From assembly GCF_900167525.1 (NCBI RefSeq), contig NZ_FUZQ01000001.1, positions 372,001-436,000 of the forward strand: a stretch of 64,000 bases of DNA, given 5' to 3'. This document shows positions 42,529-50,137 of the stretch, piece after piece. A program made the position numbers and the translations under genes. The notes under the pieces are model-generated. The model was not told the origin of the DNA. It saw only the letters and a program-made list of their open reading frames with translations, and made no database searches. The DNA is from Krasilnikoviella flava. GTDB taxonomy: Bacteria; Actinomycetota; Actinomycetes; Actinomycetales; Cellulomonadaceae. How positions within the stretch are numbered: position 1 is the first letter of the stretch; every line of letters starts with the position of its first letter.

Positions 42529-42550
42529 GGCGCGGCCCTCCGGCCGCGCC
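42529..42550 (-). terminator. Rho-independent-type terminator after the HTH-less LysR-type gene
   Basis: GGCGCGGCC (42529-42537), loop CTCC, GGCCGCGCC (42542-42550): a perfect 9-bp GC stem. Read on the minus strand it is followed by TTTGTAT, a short U-rich tail. It lies 75 nt past the stop at 42625. The rest of 42493-42624 shows no gene. Confidence 0.65.
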
Positions 42551-42624
42551 CGAATGCTAACGAGACGGACCTTCCCGGGGAAGGGTGAAATTTCGGACGA
42601 GTCGCCCGCGCCGCCGACGTCGCG

Positions 42625-43548
42625 TCAGTGGCGGCCGCGCCCCCCGCGGGGGCGTCCGCGCCCCGGCTTCCCACCGCCACGTGGGCGGGGCGTCCTGCCC
42701 ACGCCCCGGCCGCCGTCCCGCCGCCCCGCGGCACGGCGTGCGTCCGCGGCGCCGCGCGGCGCCTCCTCCGTCTCGGCGCGCTCGCGCCCGGCACGCCCGC
42801 GCGAGCTGTTGACGGTGCGGCCGCGCACGATGCCGATCATCTCCTCCACCTGCTCGTGCACGTCGTCCGGCAGCCCTTCGACCAGCCACGCGAGGCCCAC
42901 GGGCGCCTTGGGCCCGCCGTCGAGCACCCGGTAGGTGACGTCCTTGCGGTGGTGCAGCCGTGCGAGCGACATCGGCACGACGGTCACGCCGACCCCCGTG
43001 GCCACCAGCGCGATCGCGTCCGCCGCCGTCGCCGGCCGCTCCGGCTCGACGACGCCGCCCGCGCCGTCGTCGTACGCCTCGGGCGCCCGGCCGGGCACGG
43101 CCTCGCCCGCCGGGTAGAGCACGTCGTCCGCCGGCAGCCACACGACGTCGTCCGCCAGGTCGTCCGCCGTGACGACCTCCTCCTCCGTGGTCGCCGCGAG
43201 CAGGTGGTCGCGCGAGACGGCGACGACCGGCAGCTCCGTGTACAGGGGGATGGCGTGCAGCACGTCGCCGTCCACCGGCAGGCGCAGGAGCGCGGCGTCG
43301 ACGCGCCGCCCGGCCAGCGCGGCGGGCGCGTCGGCGACCTCCGTCTGCACCAGCTCGAGGCGGACGTCCGGGAGCCTGTCACGCCACGTGCGCGCCCACC
43401 GGCCCGGCGTCGCGCCCGGCACGTAGCCGAGCCGGAAGGCCGGGCGGTCGTCGTCGGGGCGCACGCCGTCCTCGGGGGTCTCGTCGGGGGCGCCGTCGAA
43501 GGCGTCGTCCGCGGCGTCGTCGAGGGCATCGCCCGGCTGGTCGGTCAC
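42625..43548 (-). CDS. LysR-type substrate-binding domain protein without HTH, with basic Gly/Arg tail
   Basis: 307 aa. Residues about 36-235 match the periplasmic-binding-like effector domain of LysR regulators (FRLGYVPGATPG, DAALLRLPVDGD, ADAIALVATGVGVTVVPMSLAR), but the N-terminal winged helix is absent and is replaced by an acidic, disordered segment. The last ~65 residues are rich in Arg and Gly (GGGKPGRGRPRGGRGRH). Such a tail could bind nucleic acid, but this is inference. GTG start with TAGCCT 6 nt upstream. Divergent from the DUF5997 gene. Confidence 0.83.
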   Translation of the reverse strand: MTDQPGDALDDAADDAFDGAPDETPEDGVRPDDDRPAFRLGYVPGATPGRWARTWRDRLPDVRLELVQTEVADAPAALAGRRVDAALLRLPVDGDVLHAIPLYTELPVVAVSRDHLLAATTEEEVVTADDLADDVVWLPADDVLYPAGEAVPGRAPEAYDDGAGGVVEPERPATAADAIALVATGVGVTVVPMSLARLHHRKDVTYRVLDGGPKAPVGLAWLVEGLPDDVHEQVEEMIGIVRGRTVNSSRGRAGRERAETEEAPRGAADARRAAGRRDGGRGVGRTPRPRGGGKPGRGRPRGGRGRH

Positions 43549-43554
43549 GGCACC

Positions 43555-43560
43555 AGGCTA
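43555..43560 (-). promoter_or_regulatory. Putative leaderless -10 box for the LysR-type gene
   Basis: Minus-strand TAGCCT ends 6 nt before the GTG at 43548. Confidence 0.5.
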
Positions 43561-43589
43561 CGTGGGCGTGCCGCGCCGCCCGCCGCGAC

Positions 43590-43595
43590 TACCCT
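43590..43595 (+). promoter_or_regulatory. Putative leaderless -10 box for the DUF5997 gene
   Basis: TACCCT ends 7 nt before the ATG at 43603. The two divergent -10 boxes are only 29 nt apart, leaving room for a shared operator. Confidence 0.5.
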
Positions 43596-43602
43596 GGTAC
43601 CC

Positions 43603-44010
43603 ATGGCCGGAACCCCCTTCTCCCAGCAGGTCCTCAAGCCGACGAACGCGGCGAAGAAGCTCGGGGTGTACCTGCCCGCCACCCCGCCCGAGTTCCAGGA
43701 GCACGGCGTGACGCGCGCCGAGCTCGAGGAGCTCGAGTCCAACCCGCCGGAATGGCTCGCCGACCTGCGCCGCAACGGCCCGCACCCGCGTCCTGTGGTC
43801 GCCGGCCGCCTCGGCATCTCCATCGCCGGCCTCGCGCGCGGCGGCATCACCGACCCGCTCACCACCGAGCAGATCAACGAGCTGCGCGACGACCCGCCCG
43901 CGTGGCTGGCCACCGAGCGGGAGACCGCCGCCAAGGTGCGCGAGGAGGAGGACCGCGTCAAGGTCAAGGCGACGGAGCAGGCCGCACGCCAGTCGCGGCG
44001 CTCCCGCTGA
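43603..44010 (+). CDS. DUF5997 family protein
   Basis: 135 aa soluble protein. Recognisable segments: SQQVLKPTNAAKKLGVYLPA, FQEHGVTRAELEELESNPPEWLADLRRNGPHPR in the middle, and GLARGGITDPLTTEQINELRDDPP, then a basic helix (VKVKATEQAARQSRRSR). Parts resemble a small DNA-binding module, but function is unknown. Divergent from the HTH-less LysR-type gene, an association worth testing as a functional pair. Confidence 0.85.
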   Translation: MAGTPFSQQVLKPTNAAKKLGVYLPATPPEFQEHGVTRAELEELESNPPEWLADLRRNGPHPRPVVAGRLGISIAGLARGGITDPLTTEQINELRDDPPAWLATERETAAKVREEEDRVKVKATEQAARQSRRSR

Positions 44011-44050
44011 GCCGCTCGCGTCACGCGAGACGCGCGTCACGTGCGATCGC

Positions 44051-44383
44051 TCAGTCGCGCGCGGCGGCCCGGTCCGTGTGACCGAGCGCGAGGTCCGGCG
44101 CGACCGCGTCGCGGACCGCGCGCTTGAGCGGCGGGATCTCCGGGAACCCGCCCTCGACGGCGCGGTCCCACAGCAGCACCGCGGGTCGGCCGTCGCCCGG
44201 GTCCAGCTCCACCCGGAAGACGCCGCCCGTGCCCGGCACCAGGGCCACCTCGCCGAGCCGGGTGCGGAACGTCTGCAGGAGCTCCTGCGCCACCCATGCC
44301 GCACGCATCAGCCAGCGGCACTGTGTGCAGTAGGTGATCGACACCCGCGCGGACGACTCGGGCGCGGCTTCGGCTTCGCTCAT
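44051..44383 (-). CDS. SelT/SelW/SelH-like (Rdx family) thioredoxin-fold protein
   Basis: 110 aa. Redox motif YCTQCRW (Cys19, Cys22) after the first strand VSITYC, then LLQTFRTRLGEVALVPGTGGVFRVELD, and the family ending DRAVEGGFPEIPPLKRAVRD. Bacterial members carry Cys where vertebrate homologues have selenocysteine. A redox role is inferred from the fold. ATG 44383 with TACCCT 6 nt upstream. Confidence 0.9.
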   Translation of the reverse strand: MSEAEAAPESSARVSITYCTQCRWLMRAAWVAQELLQTFRTRLGEVALVPGTGGVFRVELDPGDGRPAVLLWDRAVEGGFPEIPPLKRAVRDAVAPDLALGHTDRAAARD

Positions 44384-44389
44384 GGCGCC

Positions 44390-44395
44390 AGGGTA
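44390..44395 (-). promoter_or_regulatory. Putative leaderless -10 box for the SelT-like gene
   Basis: Minus-strand TACCCT ends 6 nt before the ATG at 44383. Confidence 0.5.
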
Positions 44396-44425
44396 GGTCG
44401 CGGGCCCGACCCGGGCGGGTGATCG

Positions 44426-44437
44426 TGACCCGGGTCA
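44426..44437. promoter_or_regulatory. 12-bp perfect palindrome between divergent SelT-like and RsmC-like genes
   Basis: TGACCCGGGTCA, with a related GACCCGGG at 44408-44415. It lies just upstream of the -10 box of the rightward gene, a position suited to a repressor or activator. Confidence 0.4.
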
Positions 44438-44439
44438 GG

Positions 44440-44445
44440 GACACT
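44440..44445 (+). promoter_or_regulatory. Putative leaderless -10 box for the RsmC-like gene
   Basis: GACACT ends 6 nt before the GTG at 44452, supporting that start over one at 44419. Confidence 0.4.
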
Positions 44446-44451
44446 GGTCGG

Positions 44452-45729
44452 GTGCACCACTCCTCTGAGCCCGACGCCACGCCCGATCCCACGCCTCCCG
44501 CCGACCCCGCCGCACGACTGGCGGCGGTCCTGGCCGAGCTGACCCCTTGGCCCGAGGACGGCTCCCGCCCGGACGGCCCGGTCGCCGTCGACGCCACCGA
44601 CCGGCTGCTGCTCGACGAGGCCGCCCCCCTCCTCACCACGGCGGGCCCGGGCGACGTCGTGATCGTCGGCGACCGGTTCGGCGCGCTCGCTCTCGGGGCG
44701 CTGACGCTCGGCCCCGGCGAGGTCCGCACGTCCACCGACGCCGTCACCGCCGAGGCCGCGCTCCGGCACCACCTGGGCGAGCCGCTCATGGCCGCCGTCC
44801 GGGGCGACCGGGACGAGGTCGACGTCAAGGGCTTCGACCACCTCGAGCCCGGGCTGTTCGACGGCGCCCGCCTCGTGCTGCTGCAGCTCCCGTCGTCGCT
44901 CGCCGAGCTCACCGAGATCGCGGAGGCGATCGCCCGGGAAGCCGCGGACGACGTCACCGTCCTGGCCGGCGGCCGCGTCAAGCACATGACGCGCTCGATG
45001 AACGAGGTGCTGGCCGCGTCGTTCACCGACGTCCGCGCCAGCCTCGCGCGCCAGAAGTCCCGGGTGCTCGTGGCGACCGGCGTCCGGCCGGAGGCGCGCG
45101 AGGCCGCCGCGTCCTTCCCCGCGCGCGCCGTCCTGCGGGACGACGAGCTCCTGGCCGCCGCGACCCCCGCGGGCGGGGCACCGCCGGAGAGCGTCACCGT
45201 CGCCGCGCACGGCGGCACGTTCGCCGGCCCCGCGCTGGACCTCGGCACCCGGTTCCTGCTCACGACGGCGGACAAGTGGCCCACCGCGGACCGCGTGCAC
45301 GACGCGCTGGACCTCGGCAGCGGCACCGGGCTGCTCGCCACCGTCCTCGCGCTGCGCTACCCGGAGGCCCGGGTGGTCGGGACGGACCGGTCGGCCGCCG
45401 CCGTGGCGTCGACGCGGGCCACGGCCGAGGCCAACGGCGCCGGCCGGCGTGTCGTCGTCGTGCGGGGTGACGCCGGCGAGGGCCTGGAGCCCGCGAGCCT
45501 CGACCTGATCCTGCTCAACCCGCCGTTCCACGACCGCGCCGCCGTGCGCACGGACGCCGCGCACCGGATGTTCGTCGCGGCGGGGCGCGCGCTGCGCCAG
45601 GGCGGCGAGCTGTGGTGCGTGTTCAACACGGCGCTGCACTACCGGCAGGCGCTCACCCGGGCCGTCGGGCCCACCGTGCACATCATGCAGAACCCGAAGT
45701 TCACGGTCACCCGGTCCCGCCGCCGCTGA
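44452..45729 (+). CDS. RsmC/RlmG-like rRNA guanine methyltransferase
   Basis: SAM-dependent methyltransferase, 425 aa, with two tandem Rossmann-like halves as in RsmC/RlmG. The N-terminal half (residues about 40-220) lacks the SAM motif, and the C-terminal half has ALDLGSGTGLLATVLAL and the catalytic LILLNPPFHDRAAV. Likely target is a guanine N2 in rRNA. Which rRNA cannot be told. The stop codon lies in the left arm of a large inverted repeat. Confidence 0.87.
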   Translation: MHHSSEPDATPDPTPPADPAARLAAVLAELTPWPEDGSRPDGPVAVDATDRLLLDEAAPLLTTAGPGDVVIVGDRFGALALGALTLGPGEVRTSTDAVTAEAALRHHLGEPLMAAVRGDRDEVDVKGFDHLEPGLFDGARLVLLQLPSSLAELTEIAEAIAREAADDVTVLAGGRVKHMTRSMNEVLAASFTDVRASLARQKSRVLVATGVRPEAREAAASFPARAVLRDDELLAAATPAGGAPPESVTVAAHGGTFAGPALDLGTRFLLTTADKWPTADRVHDALDLGSGTGLLATVLALRYPEARVVGTDRSAAAVASTRATAEANGAGRRVVVVRGDAGEGLEPASLDLILLNPPFHDRAAVRTDAAHRMFVAAGRALRQGGELWCVFNTALHYRQALTRAVGPTVHIMQNPKFTVTRSRRR

Positions 45730-45785
45730 CACGAACGGCGAGGTAGCTCGATCCTGCGGACCGGACTACCTCGCCGTCGGTGTCA
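45727..45785. repeat. Inverted repeat with 20-bp arms at the 3' end of the RsmC-like gene
   Basis: TGACACGAACGGCGAGGTAG (45727-45746) pairs with CTACCTCGCCGTCGGTGTCA (45766-45785), 18 of 20 positions, loop 19 nt. The left arm starts with the TGA stop codon of the methyltransferase gene. It separates two convergent genes and probably terminates both. Confidence 0.75.
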
Positions 45786-45797
45786 GCGCACCCGGTG

Positions 45798-46199
45798 TCA
45801 GCGGACGTCGACGACGTCCACGACGAAGACGAGGGTCGCGCCGCCGGGGATGCCGGCCTGCGGCACACCGCGCTGGCCGTAGCCGTGCTCGGACGGGATG
45901 GACAGCAGCACGCGGTCACCGACGTTGCGGCCGACCAGGCCCTTGTCCCAGCCGCCGATGACCGCGCCCACGCCGATCGGGAAGTCGATGGTCTGGCCGC
46001 GGTCGTAGGAGTTGTCGAACACGCCGCCGGCCCAGGTCTGGCCGAGGTAGTTGACGACGATGGTGCGGCCGGCGTCGACCACCGGGCCCGTGCCCTCCTC
46101 GAGCACCTGCACCTGCAGGCCGGCGGGGGCGTCGCCCTCCGGGAACGTGATCGCGGGCTTGTCGCCGAAGCCGCCGGTGGCGGTGGGGAGCGTGGTCAC
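45798..46199 (-). CDS. FKBP-type peptidyl-prolyl cis-trans isomerase
   Basis: 133 aa cytoplasmic FKBP domain. Conserved segments: VVNYLGQTWAGGVFDNSYDRG, FPIGVGAVIGGWDKGLVGRNVGD, SIPSEHGYGQRGVPQAGIPG and a final LVFVVDVVDV. Speeds proline isomerisation in protein folding. GTG start, with GAGG about 7 nt upstream. The 46200-46275 gap to the LysR gene shows nothing notable. Confidence 0.94.
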   Translation of the reverse strand: MTTLPTATGGFGDKPAITFPEGDAPAGLQVQVLEEGTGPVVDAGRTIVVNYLGQTWAGGVFDNSYDRGQTIDFPIGVGAVIGGWDKGLVGRNVGDRVLLSIPSEHGYGQRGVPQAGIPGGATLVFVVDVVDVR

Positions 46200-46275
46200 A
46201 GAGGTACCTCGTCTTCGTCGTCGTCATCCAGAAGGACCGCCGGGCGACAGCCCGGGCGGCGATGCGCCGTCCAGC

Positions 46276-47181
46276 CTACGCGGAGGTGCGCACCGGTTCC
46301 CCGGCGACGGCCCGCAGCGCGGCGAGCGCCGTCCGGACCGGCGGGGTCTCGGCGACGGCGTCCTGGACCAGCGCGTAGATGGACCGCACGGGGACCGGCC
46401 GCTGCACCGGCACCGCGACCGTGCCGGGGGTGGGCCGCACGGCGCCCAGGGCGGGCAGCACGGTGATGCCGATGCCCGCCGCGACGAAGGCGACGGCCGT
46501 CGGGTAGTCGTGCGCCTCGACGGCGAACGCGGGCGCGAATCCCGCCGCGCGGCACGCCTCCAGCAGGTTGCGCCGGCACCAGCCGCGGGCGAAGTCGTTG
46601 TCGATCCAGCGCTCCCCGACGAGCTCGACGAGCTCGATCTCGCCGCGGTCGGCCAGCGGGTGGGACTCGGGCAGGACGGCGACGTACGGGTCGTCGCGCA
46701 GGTGATGGGCAGTGGTGCCGGCGGCGGGCACGAAGTCGGGCTGCGCGACGGTGAGCTGCAGGTCCGCGCGCCGGGACGGGTCGGTCGAGATCTCCTCGGT
46801 CAGCTCGAGGTCGAGGCGCACGCCCGGGAACGCGGCGGTCAGCGCGCTCACCACCGACGGGAGCCAGGCCGCGCCGACGGACGCGAAGTAGGCGACGGAC
46901 AGGCTGCCGGAGCGGCCGGAGCGCAGGTCGGCGACGAACGTCTCCACCTCCCCCAGGCGCGCGAGGAGGCCGTCCGCCTGCACGGCGAGGGCCTTGCCCG
47001 CCGCCGTGGGGCGCACCCCGCGGCCGTGCCGGGCGAGCAGCTGCAACCCTGTCTCGCGCTGCAGGGCCGACACGTGCTGGCTCACGGCGGACGGCGTGTA
47101 GCCGAGATTGGTCGCCGCGGCGGCGACCGAGCCGCTGGCGACGACGGACCGGAAGACGCGGAGGCGGTGGACGTCGAGCAT
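46276..47181 (-). CDS. LysR-family transcriptional regulator
   Basis: 301 aa. N-terminal winged helix (residues about 1-60; RLRVFRSVVASGSVAAAATN then YTPSAVSQHVSALQRETG) and a C-terminal effector domain (about 90-300; VAYFASVGAAWLPSVVSAL, GIGITVLPALGAV). Divergent from the EamA-type exporter gene, the classic layout for a LysR regulator and its target. The ATG at 47181 has TAGCGT 7 nt upstream. Confidence 0.92.
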   Translation of the reverse strand: MLDVHRLRVFRSVVASGSVAAAATNLGYTPSAVSQHVSALQRETGLQLLARHGRGVRPTAAGKALAVQADGLLARLGEVETFVADLRSGRSGSLSVAYFASVGAAWLPSVVSALTAAFPGVRLDLELTEEISTDPSRRADLQLTVAQPDFVPAAGTTAHHLRDDPYVAVLPESHPLADRGEIELVELVGERWIDNDFARGWCRRNLLEACRAAGFAPAFAVEAHDYPTAVAFVAAGIGITVLPALGAVRPTPGTVAVPVQRPVPVRSIYALVQDAVAETPPVRTALAALRAVAGEPVRTSA

Positions 47182-47188
47182 GCGCACG

Positions 47189-47194
47189 ACGCTA
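47189..47194 (-). promoter_or_regulatory. Putative leaderless -10 box for the LysR gene
   Basis: Minus-strand TAGCGT ends 7 nt before the ATG at 47181. Confidence 0.45.
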
Positions 47195-47210
47195 CAGCCG
47201 CACTGAAGAA

Positions 47211-47227
47211 TTCGGTAGATATCTGAA
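47211..47227. promoter_or_regulatory. LysR-type operator candidate
   Basis: TTCGGTAGATATCTGAA: outer TTC/GAA and a perfect AGATATCT core, fitting the T-N11-A LysR pattern. It is part of a short AT-rich island centred between the divergent LysR and EamA genes. Confidence 0.55.
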
Positions 47228-47252
47228 CTGGTGCTTTCGGGTCGGCGGCGGG

Positions 47253-47258
47253 CAGGAT
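47253..47258 (+). promoter_or_regulatory. Putative leaderless -10 box for the EamA exporter
   Basis: CAGGAT ends 7 nt before the ATG at 47266, favouring this over the ATG at 47260. Confidence 0.4.
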
Positions 47259-47265
47259 CATGCCC

Positions 47266-48240
47266 ATGACGACGCCCGCCCGCCCCGACGCCCCCACCGC
47301 GATCCCGCCCGGGGCGCCGACGGCGACCTCCGCCGATGCACCGGCGACACGCGGTGCCCTCACCCTGCTCGCGATGGCCGTCACCGCCGTGCTCTGGGCG
47401 TCGGCGTTCGTCGGGGTCCGCGCCGTCGGGCACGACCTCGACGCCGGCGCGCTCACCCTCGGCCGCGTCGCCGTGGGGAGCGTCGCGCTGACCGTGATGG
47501 TGCTGGTCGTGCACGCCCGCCGGCGCACGCCCGTCCGGCTCCCGCGAGGCCGGGTGCTCGTCCTCGTGCTCGCGTGGGGCGTCGCGTGGTTCGGCGCCTA
47601 CAACCTCACGCTCAACGCCGCCGAGCAGCACCTCGACGCCGGCACCACGGCCCTGCTCGTCAACATCGCGCCGATGCTGGTGGCCGTGCTCGCCGGGTTC
47701 CTGCTGGGCGAGGGCTTCCCCCGGCGGCTCCTGGTGGGGATCGCGATCGCGTTCACCGGGATCGTCGTGATCGCGGTGGCCACCACGACCGGCCGGTTCG
47801 ACGCCGTCGGCGTGCTCCTCGGCCTCGCCACCGCCGTGCTGTACGCCGGCGCCGCGACGCTGCAGAAGCGCCTCCTGCCCCACGCGGACGCCCTCACCAT
47901 GACCTGGCTGGGCTGTCTGGCCGGCACCGTGGCCGCGCTGCCGTTCCTGCCCGCGCTCGTGACGCAGGCCGGGGCCGCGCCGGCGTCGTCCCTGCTCGGC
48001 GTCGTCTATCTCGGGATCTTCCCGACGGCCATCGCGTTCAGCACCTGGGCGTACGTGCTCAAGCGCGTCAGCGCCGGCCGGGCGGCCGCGTCGACCTACT
48101 CCGTGCCGCCGCTGGTGGTGCTCATGTCGTGGGTGCTCCTCGACGAGGTCCCGGTGCCCGTCGTCCTGGTGGGCGGCGTGCTGGCCCTGGCCGGCGTCGC
48201 CGTCGCGACCCTTCCCCGTCGCGCCGCCAGAGCCAGGTGA
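47266..48240 (+). CDS. EamA/DMT-family exporter
   Basis: 324 aa with ten predicted helices after a 28-residue Pro/Ala tail. Two EamA repeats: the first around VLWASAFVGVRAVG and ALLVNIAPMLVAVLAGFLLGE, the second around AVLYAGAATLQKRL and ASTYSVPPLVVLMSWVLLDE. Exports small metabolites such as amino acids; substrate unknown. Probably regulated by the divergent LysR protein. Confidence 0.9.
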   Translation: MTTPARPDAPTAIPPGAPTATSADAPATRGALTLLAMAVTAVLWASAFVGVRAVGHDLDAGALTLGRVAVGSVALTVMVLVVHARRRTPVRLPRGRVLVLVLAWGVAWFGAYNLTLNAAEQHLDAGTTALLVNIAPMLVAVLAGFLLGEGFPRRLLVGIAIAFTGIVVIAVATTTGRFDAVGVLLGLATAVLYAGAATLQKRLLPHADALTMTWLGCLAGTVAALPFLPALVTQAGAAPASSLLGVVYLGIFPTAIAFSTWAYVLKRVSAGRAAASTYSVPPLVVLMSWVLLDEVPVPVVLVGGVLALAGVAVATLPRRAARAR

Positions 48241-48252
48241 CGGGACGACGAC

Positions 48253-48276
48253 ACCTGGGGTTCTGACGGGTCGCCG
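48253..48276. repeat. 24-nt intergenic motif, copy 2
   Basis: ACCTGGGG followed by TTCTGACGGGTCGCCG. Nearly identical to 15453-15475 upstream of greA. Here it lies between convergent genes. Confidence 0.5.
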
Positions 48277-48277
48277 C

Positions 48278-49591
48278 TCAGAGGGCGGCGGCCTTCGCCT
48301 CCAGCACCCCGCGCTCACGGGCGTTGCCGCACAGGCGGGCGGCGAGCTCCAGCTCGCCCCGCGCCTCGTCGCGCCGCCCGAGCCGCGCGAGCAGCTCGCC
48401 GCGCACCGACGGCAGCAGGTAGGACCCGGACAGCACCTCGCGGGCGACGAGGTCGTCCACGAGCCCGAGCCCCGCGGCCGGCCCGGACGCCATCGCCACC
48501 GCGACGGCGCGGTTGAGCTCGACGACGGGCGACGGCGCCACGCGGCCCAGCGCCTCGTACAGCACCACGATCCGGTCCCAGTCCGTCTCGGCCACCGACG
48601 CCGCGACGTCGTGCTGCTCGGCGATGGCGGCCTGCAGCCCGTACGGCCCGAGGCCCCGGCCGACGGCGACCGCCCGGGCGAGCGCGTCACGACCGCGCCG
48701 GATCGCCGACCGGTCCCACCGGCGCCGGTCCTGGTGCTCCAGGAGCACCGGCTCGCCGTCCGGGCCGGTGCGTGCGGGGAACCGGGCCGCGGTGAGCTCC
48801 AGCAGGGCGAGCAGCCCGAAGGTCTCGGGGTCCGGGGAGAGCCGGGTGAGCACCCGGGCGAGCCGGACGGCCTCGTAGGCCAGGTCCGGACGCATCCAGT
48901 CGTCGCCGCCCGACGCCGTGGAGCCCTCCGAGAAGATGAGGTACACGACGTTCAGCACGGAGCCGAGCCGCTCCGCGCGGTCCTCGGCGGCCGGCACCTC
49001 GAACGGCACCCGCGCGGCCGTCAGCGTCTTCTTCGCGCGGGTGATGCGCGCCTGCACAGTGGGCACGGGCACGAGGAACGCGCGGGCGATCTCCTCGCTG
49101 CCGAGCCCGGCCACCACGCGCAGCGTGAGCGCGACCCGCGCCTCCTTGGACAGCACCGGGTGGCATGCCACGAACAGCAGCGCGAGCCGGTCGTCCTCGA
49201 TCTTGTCCGGGTCCCACAGCAGGTCGTCGCCCGCCTCGGCGACCGTTCCCGGCCCGCCGGTGACGGCGCCCCCCTCGCCGAGGTCCCGGGCCAGCGCCGC
49301 GTACCGGTCGTCCCGGCCGGACCTCCGCCGGAACGCGTCGATCGCGCGACGGCGCCCCGTCGCGAGCAGCCACGCCACGGGGTCGCGCGGGACCCCGTCG
49401 CGCGGCCAGGCGACCAGTGCCTCCGCGAGCGCCTCCGACGCGACGTCCTCCGCGAGCGCGAAGTCGTTCGTGTACCGGGCGAGCGCGCCGACGATGCGGC
49501 TGGACTCGATGCGCCAGACCGCCTCGACGACGCGACGAGAGGCCGCGCCGTCGTCGGCGCGGCCCTCGTCGTGCGGCACGACCGCGGTCAC
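48278..49591 (-). CDS. ECF42-type RNA polymerase sigma factor, second copy
   Basis: 437 aa. Region 2 at residues about 17-85 (DFALAEDVASEALAEALVAW), region 4 at about 140-190 (GLGSEEIARAFLVPVPTVQARITRAKKTL), then the long helical TPR-like domain (LIFSEGSTASGG, LNRAVAVAMASGP). Clearly paralogous to the protein at 18937-20262 but diverged. GTG start overlaps the DGPF gene stop (GTGA). No anti-sigma factor. Confidence 0.9.
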   Translation of the reverse strand: MTAVVPHDEGRADDGAASRRVVEAVWRIESSRIVGALARYTNDFALAEDVASEALAEALVAWPRDGVPRDPVAWLLATGRRRAIDAFRRRSGRDDRYAALARDLGEGGAVTGGPGTVAEAGDDLLWDPDKIEDDRLALLFVACHPVLSKEARVALTLRVVAGLGSEEIARAFLVPVPTVQARITRAKKTLTAARVPFEVPAAEDRAERLGSVLNVVYLIFSEGSTASGGDDWMRPDLAYEAVRLARVLTRLSPDPETFGLLALLELTAARFPARTGPDGEPVLLEHQDRRRWDRSAIRRGRDALARAVAVGRGLGPYGLQAAIAEQHDVAASVAETDWDRIVVLYEALGRVAPSPVVELNRAVAVAMASGPAAGLGLVDDLVAREVLSGSYLLPSVRGELLARLGRRDEARGELELAARLCGNARERGVLEAKAAAL

Positions 49592-50016
49592 TGGGCCCGC
49601 TGGGCCTGCTCCTCGCGCCACCCCTGCTCCTTCTGGATCCACTCGTCGTCCTGCGGGAAGTCCTCGGGGCCGTTGACCCGGCGCACCTCGAGCTTGGTGC
49701 CGGCGCCGCTCAGCGGAGCGCGCTTGGCCCACTCGATCGCCTCCTCCTTGGAGGCCACGTCGACGATCCAGAAGCCGTTGAACAGCTCCTTGGTCTCCCC
49801 GTAGGGCCCGTCGGTGACGACGGGCGTGTCGGTGCTGAAGTCGACGACCGCGCCCTCGGACGCGTCGGACAGCCCCTCGCCCGCGGCCAGCACGCCGGCG
49901 TTCATCATCGACTCGTTGTAGCGGCCCATCGCGGCGATGACCTCGGTGAAGTCCATCTCCTCGTAGGCGGCCTGGCCCTCGTCGGTCCCCCGCATGATCA
50001 GCATGTACTTGGCCAT
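49588..50016 (-). CDS. DGPF-domain (YCII-related) protein, partner of second ECF42 sigma factor
   Basis: 142 aa. MAKYMLIMRGTDEG starts the fold. The signature VVTDGPYGETKELFNGFWIVD has Tyr where the first module has Phe. The C-terminal tail is longer (NGPEDFPQDDEWIQKEQG). ATG with AAGGAG 8 nt upstream. First gene of the operon, transcribed from the region shared with the divergent hydrolase. Confidence 0.87.
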   Translation of the reverse strand: MAKYMLIMRGTDEGQAAYEEMDFTEVIAAMGRYNESMMNAGVLAAGEGLSDASEGAVVDFSTDTPVVTDGPYGETKELFNGFWIVDVASKEEAIEWAKRAPLSGAGTKLEVRRVNGPEDFPQDDEWIQKEQGWREEQAQRAQ

Positions 50017-50137
50017 CGTCCTGCTCCTTGTCGTGATCGCGGTCACCCTCGTGGCGACCTTCTCATCCCCAGGTCGAACGGGAAACCGCGGGATCGACAT
50101 CGGCTCCGAAGTTTTTTCGAGGAACCTCTTGCCACCG

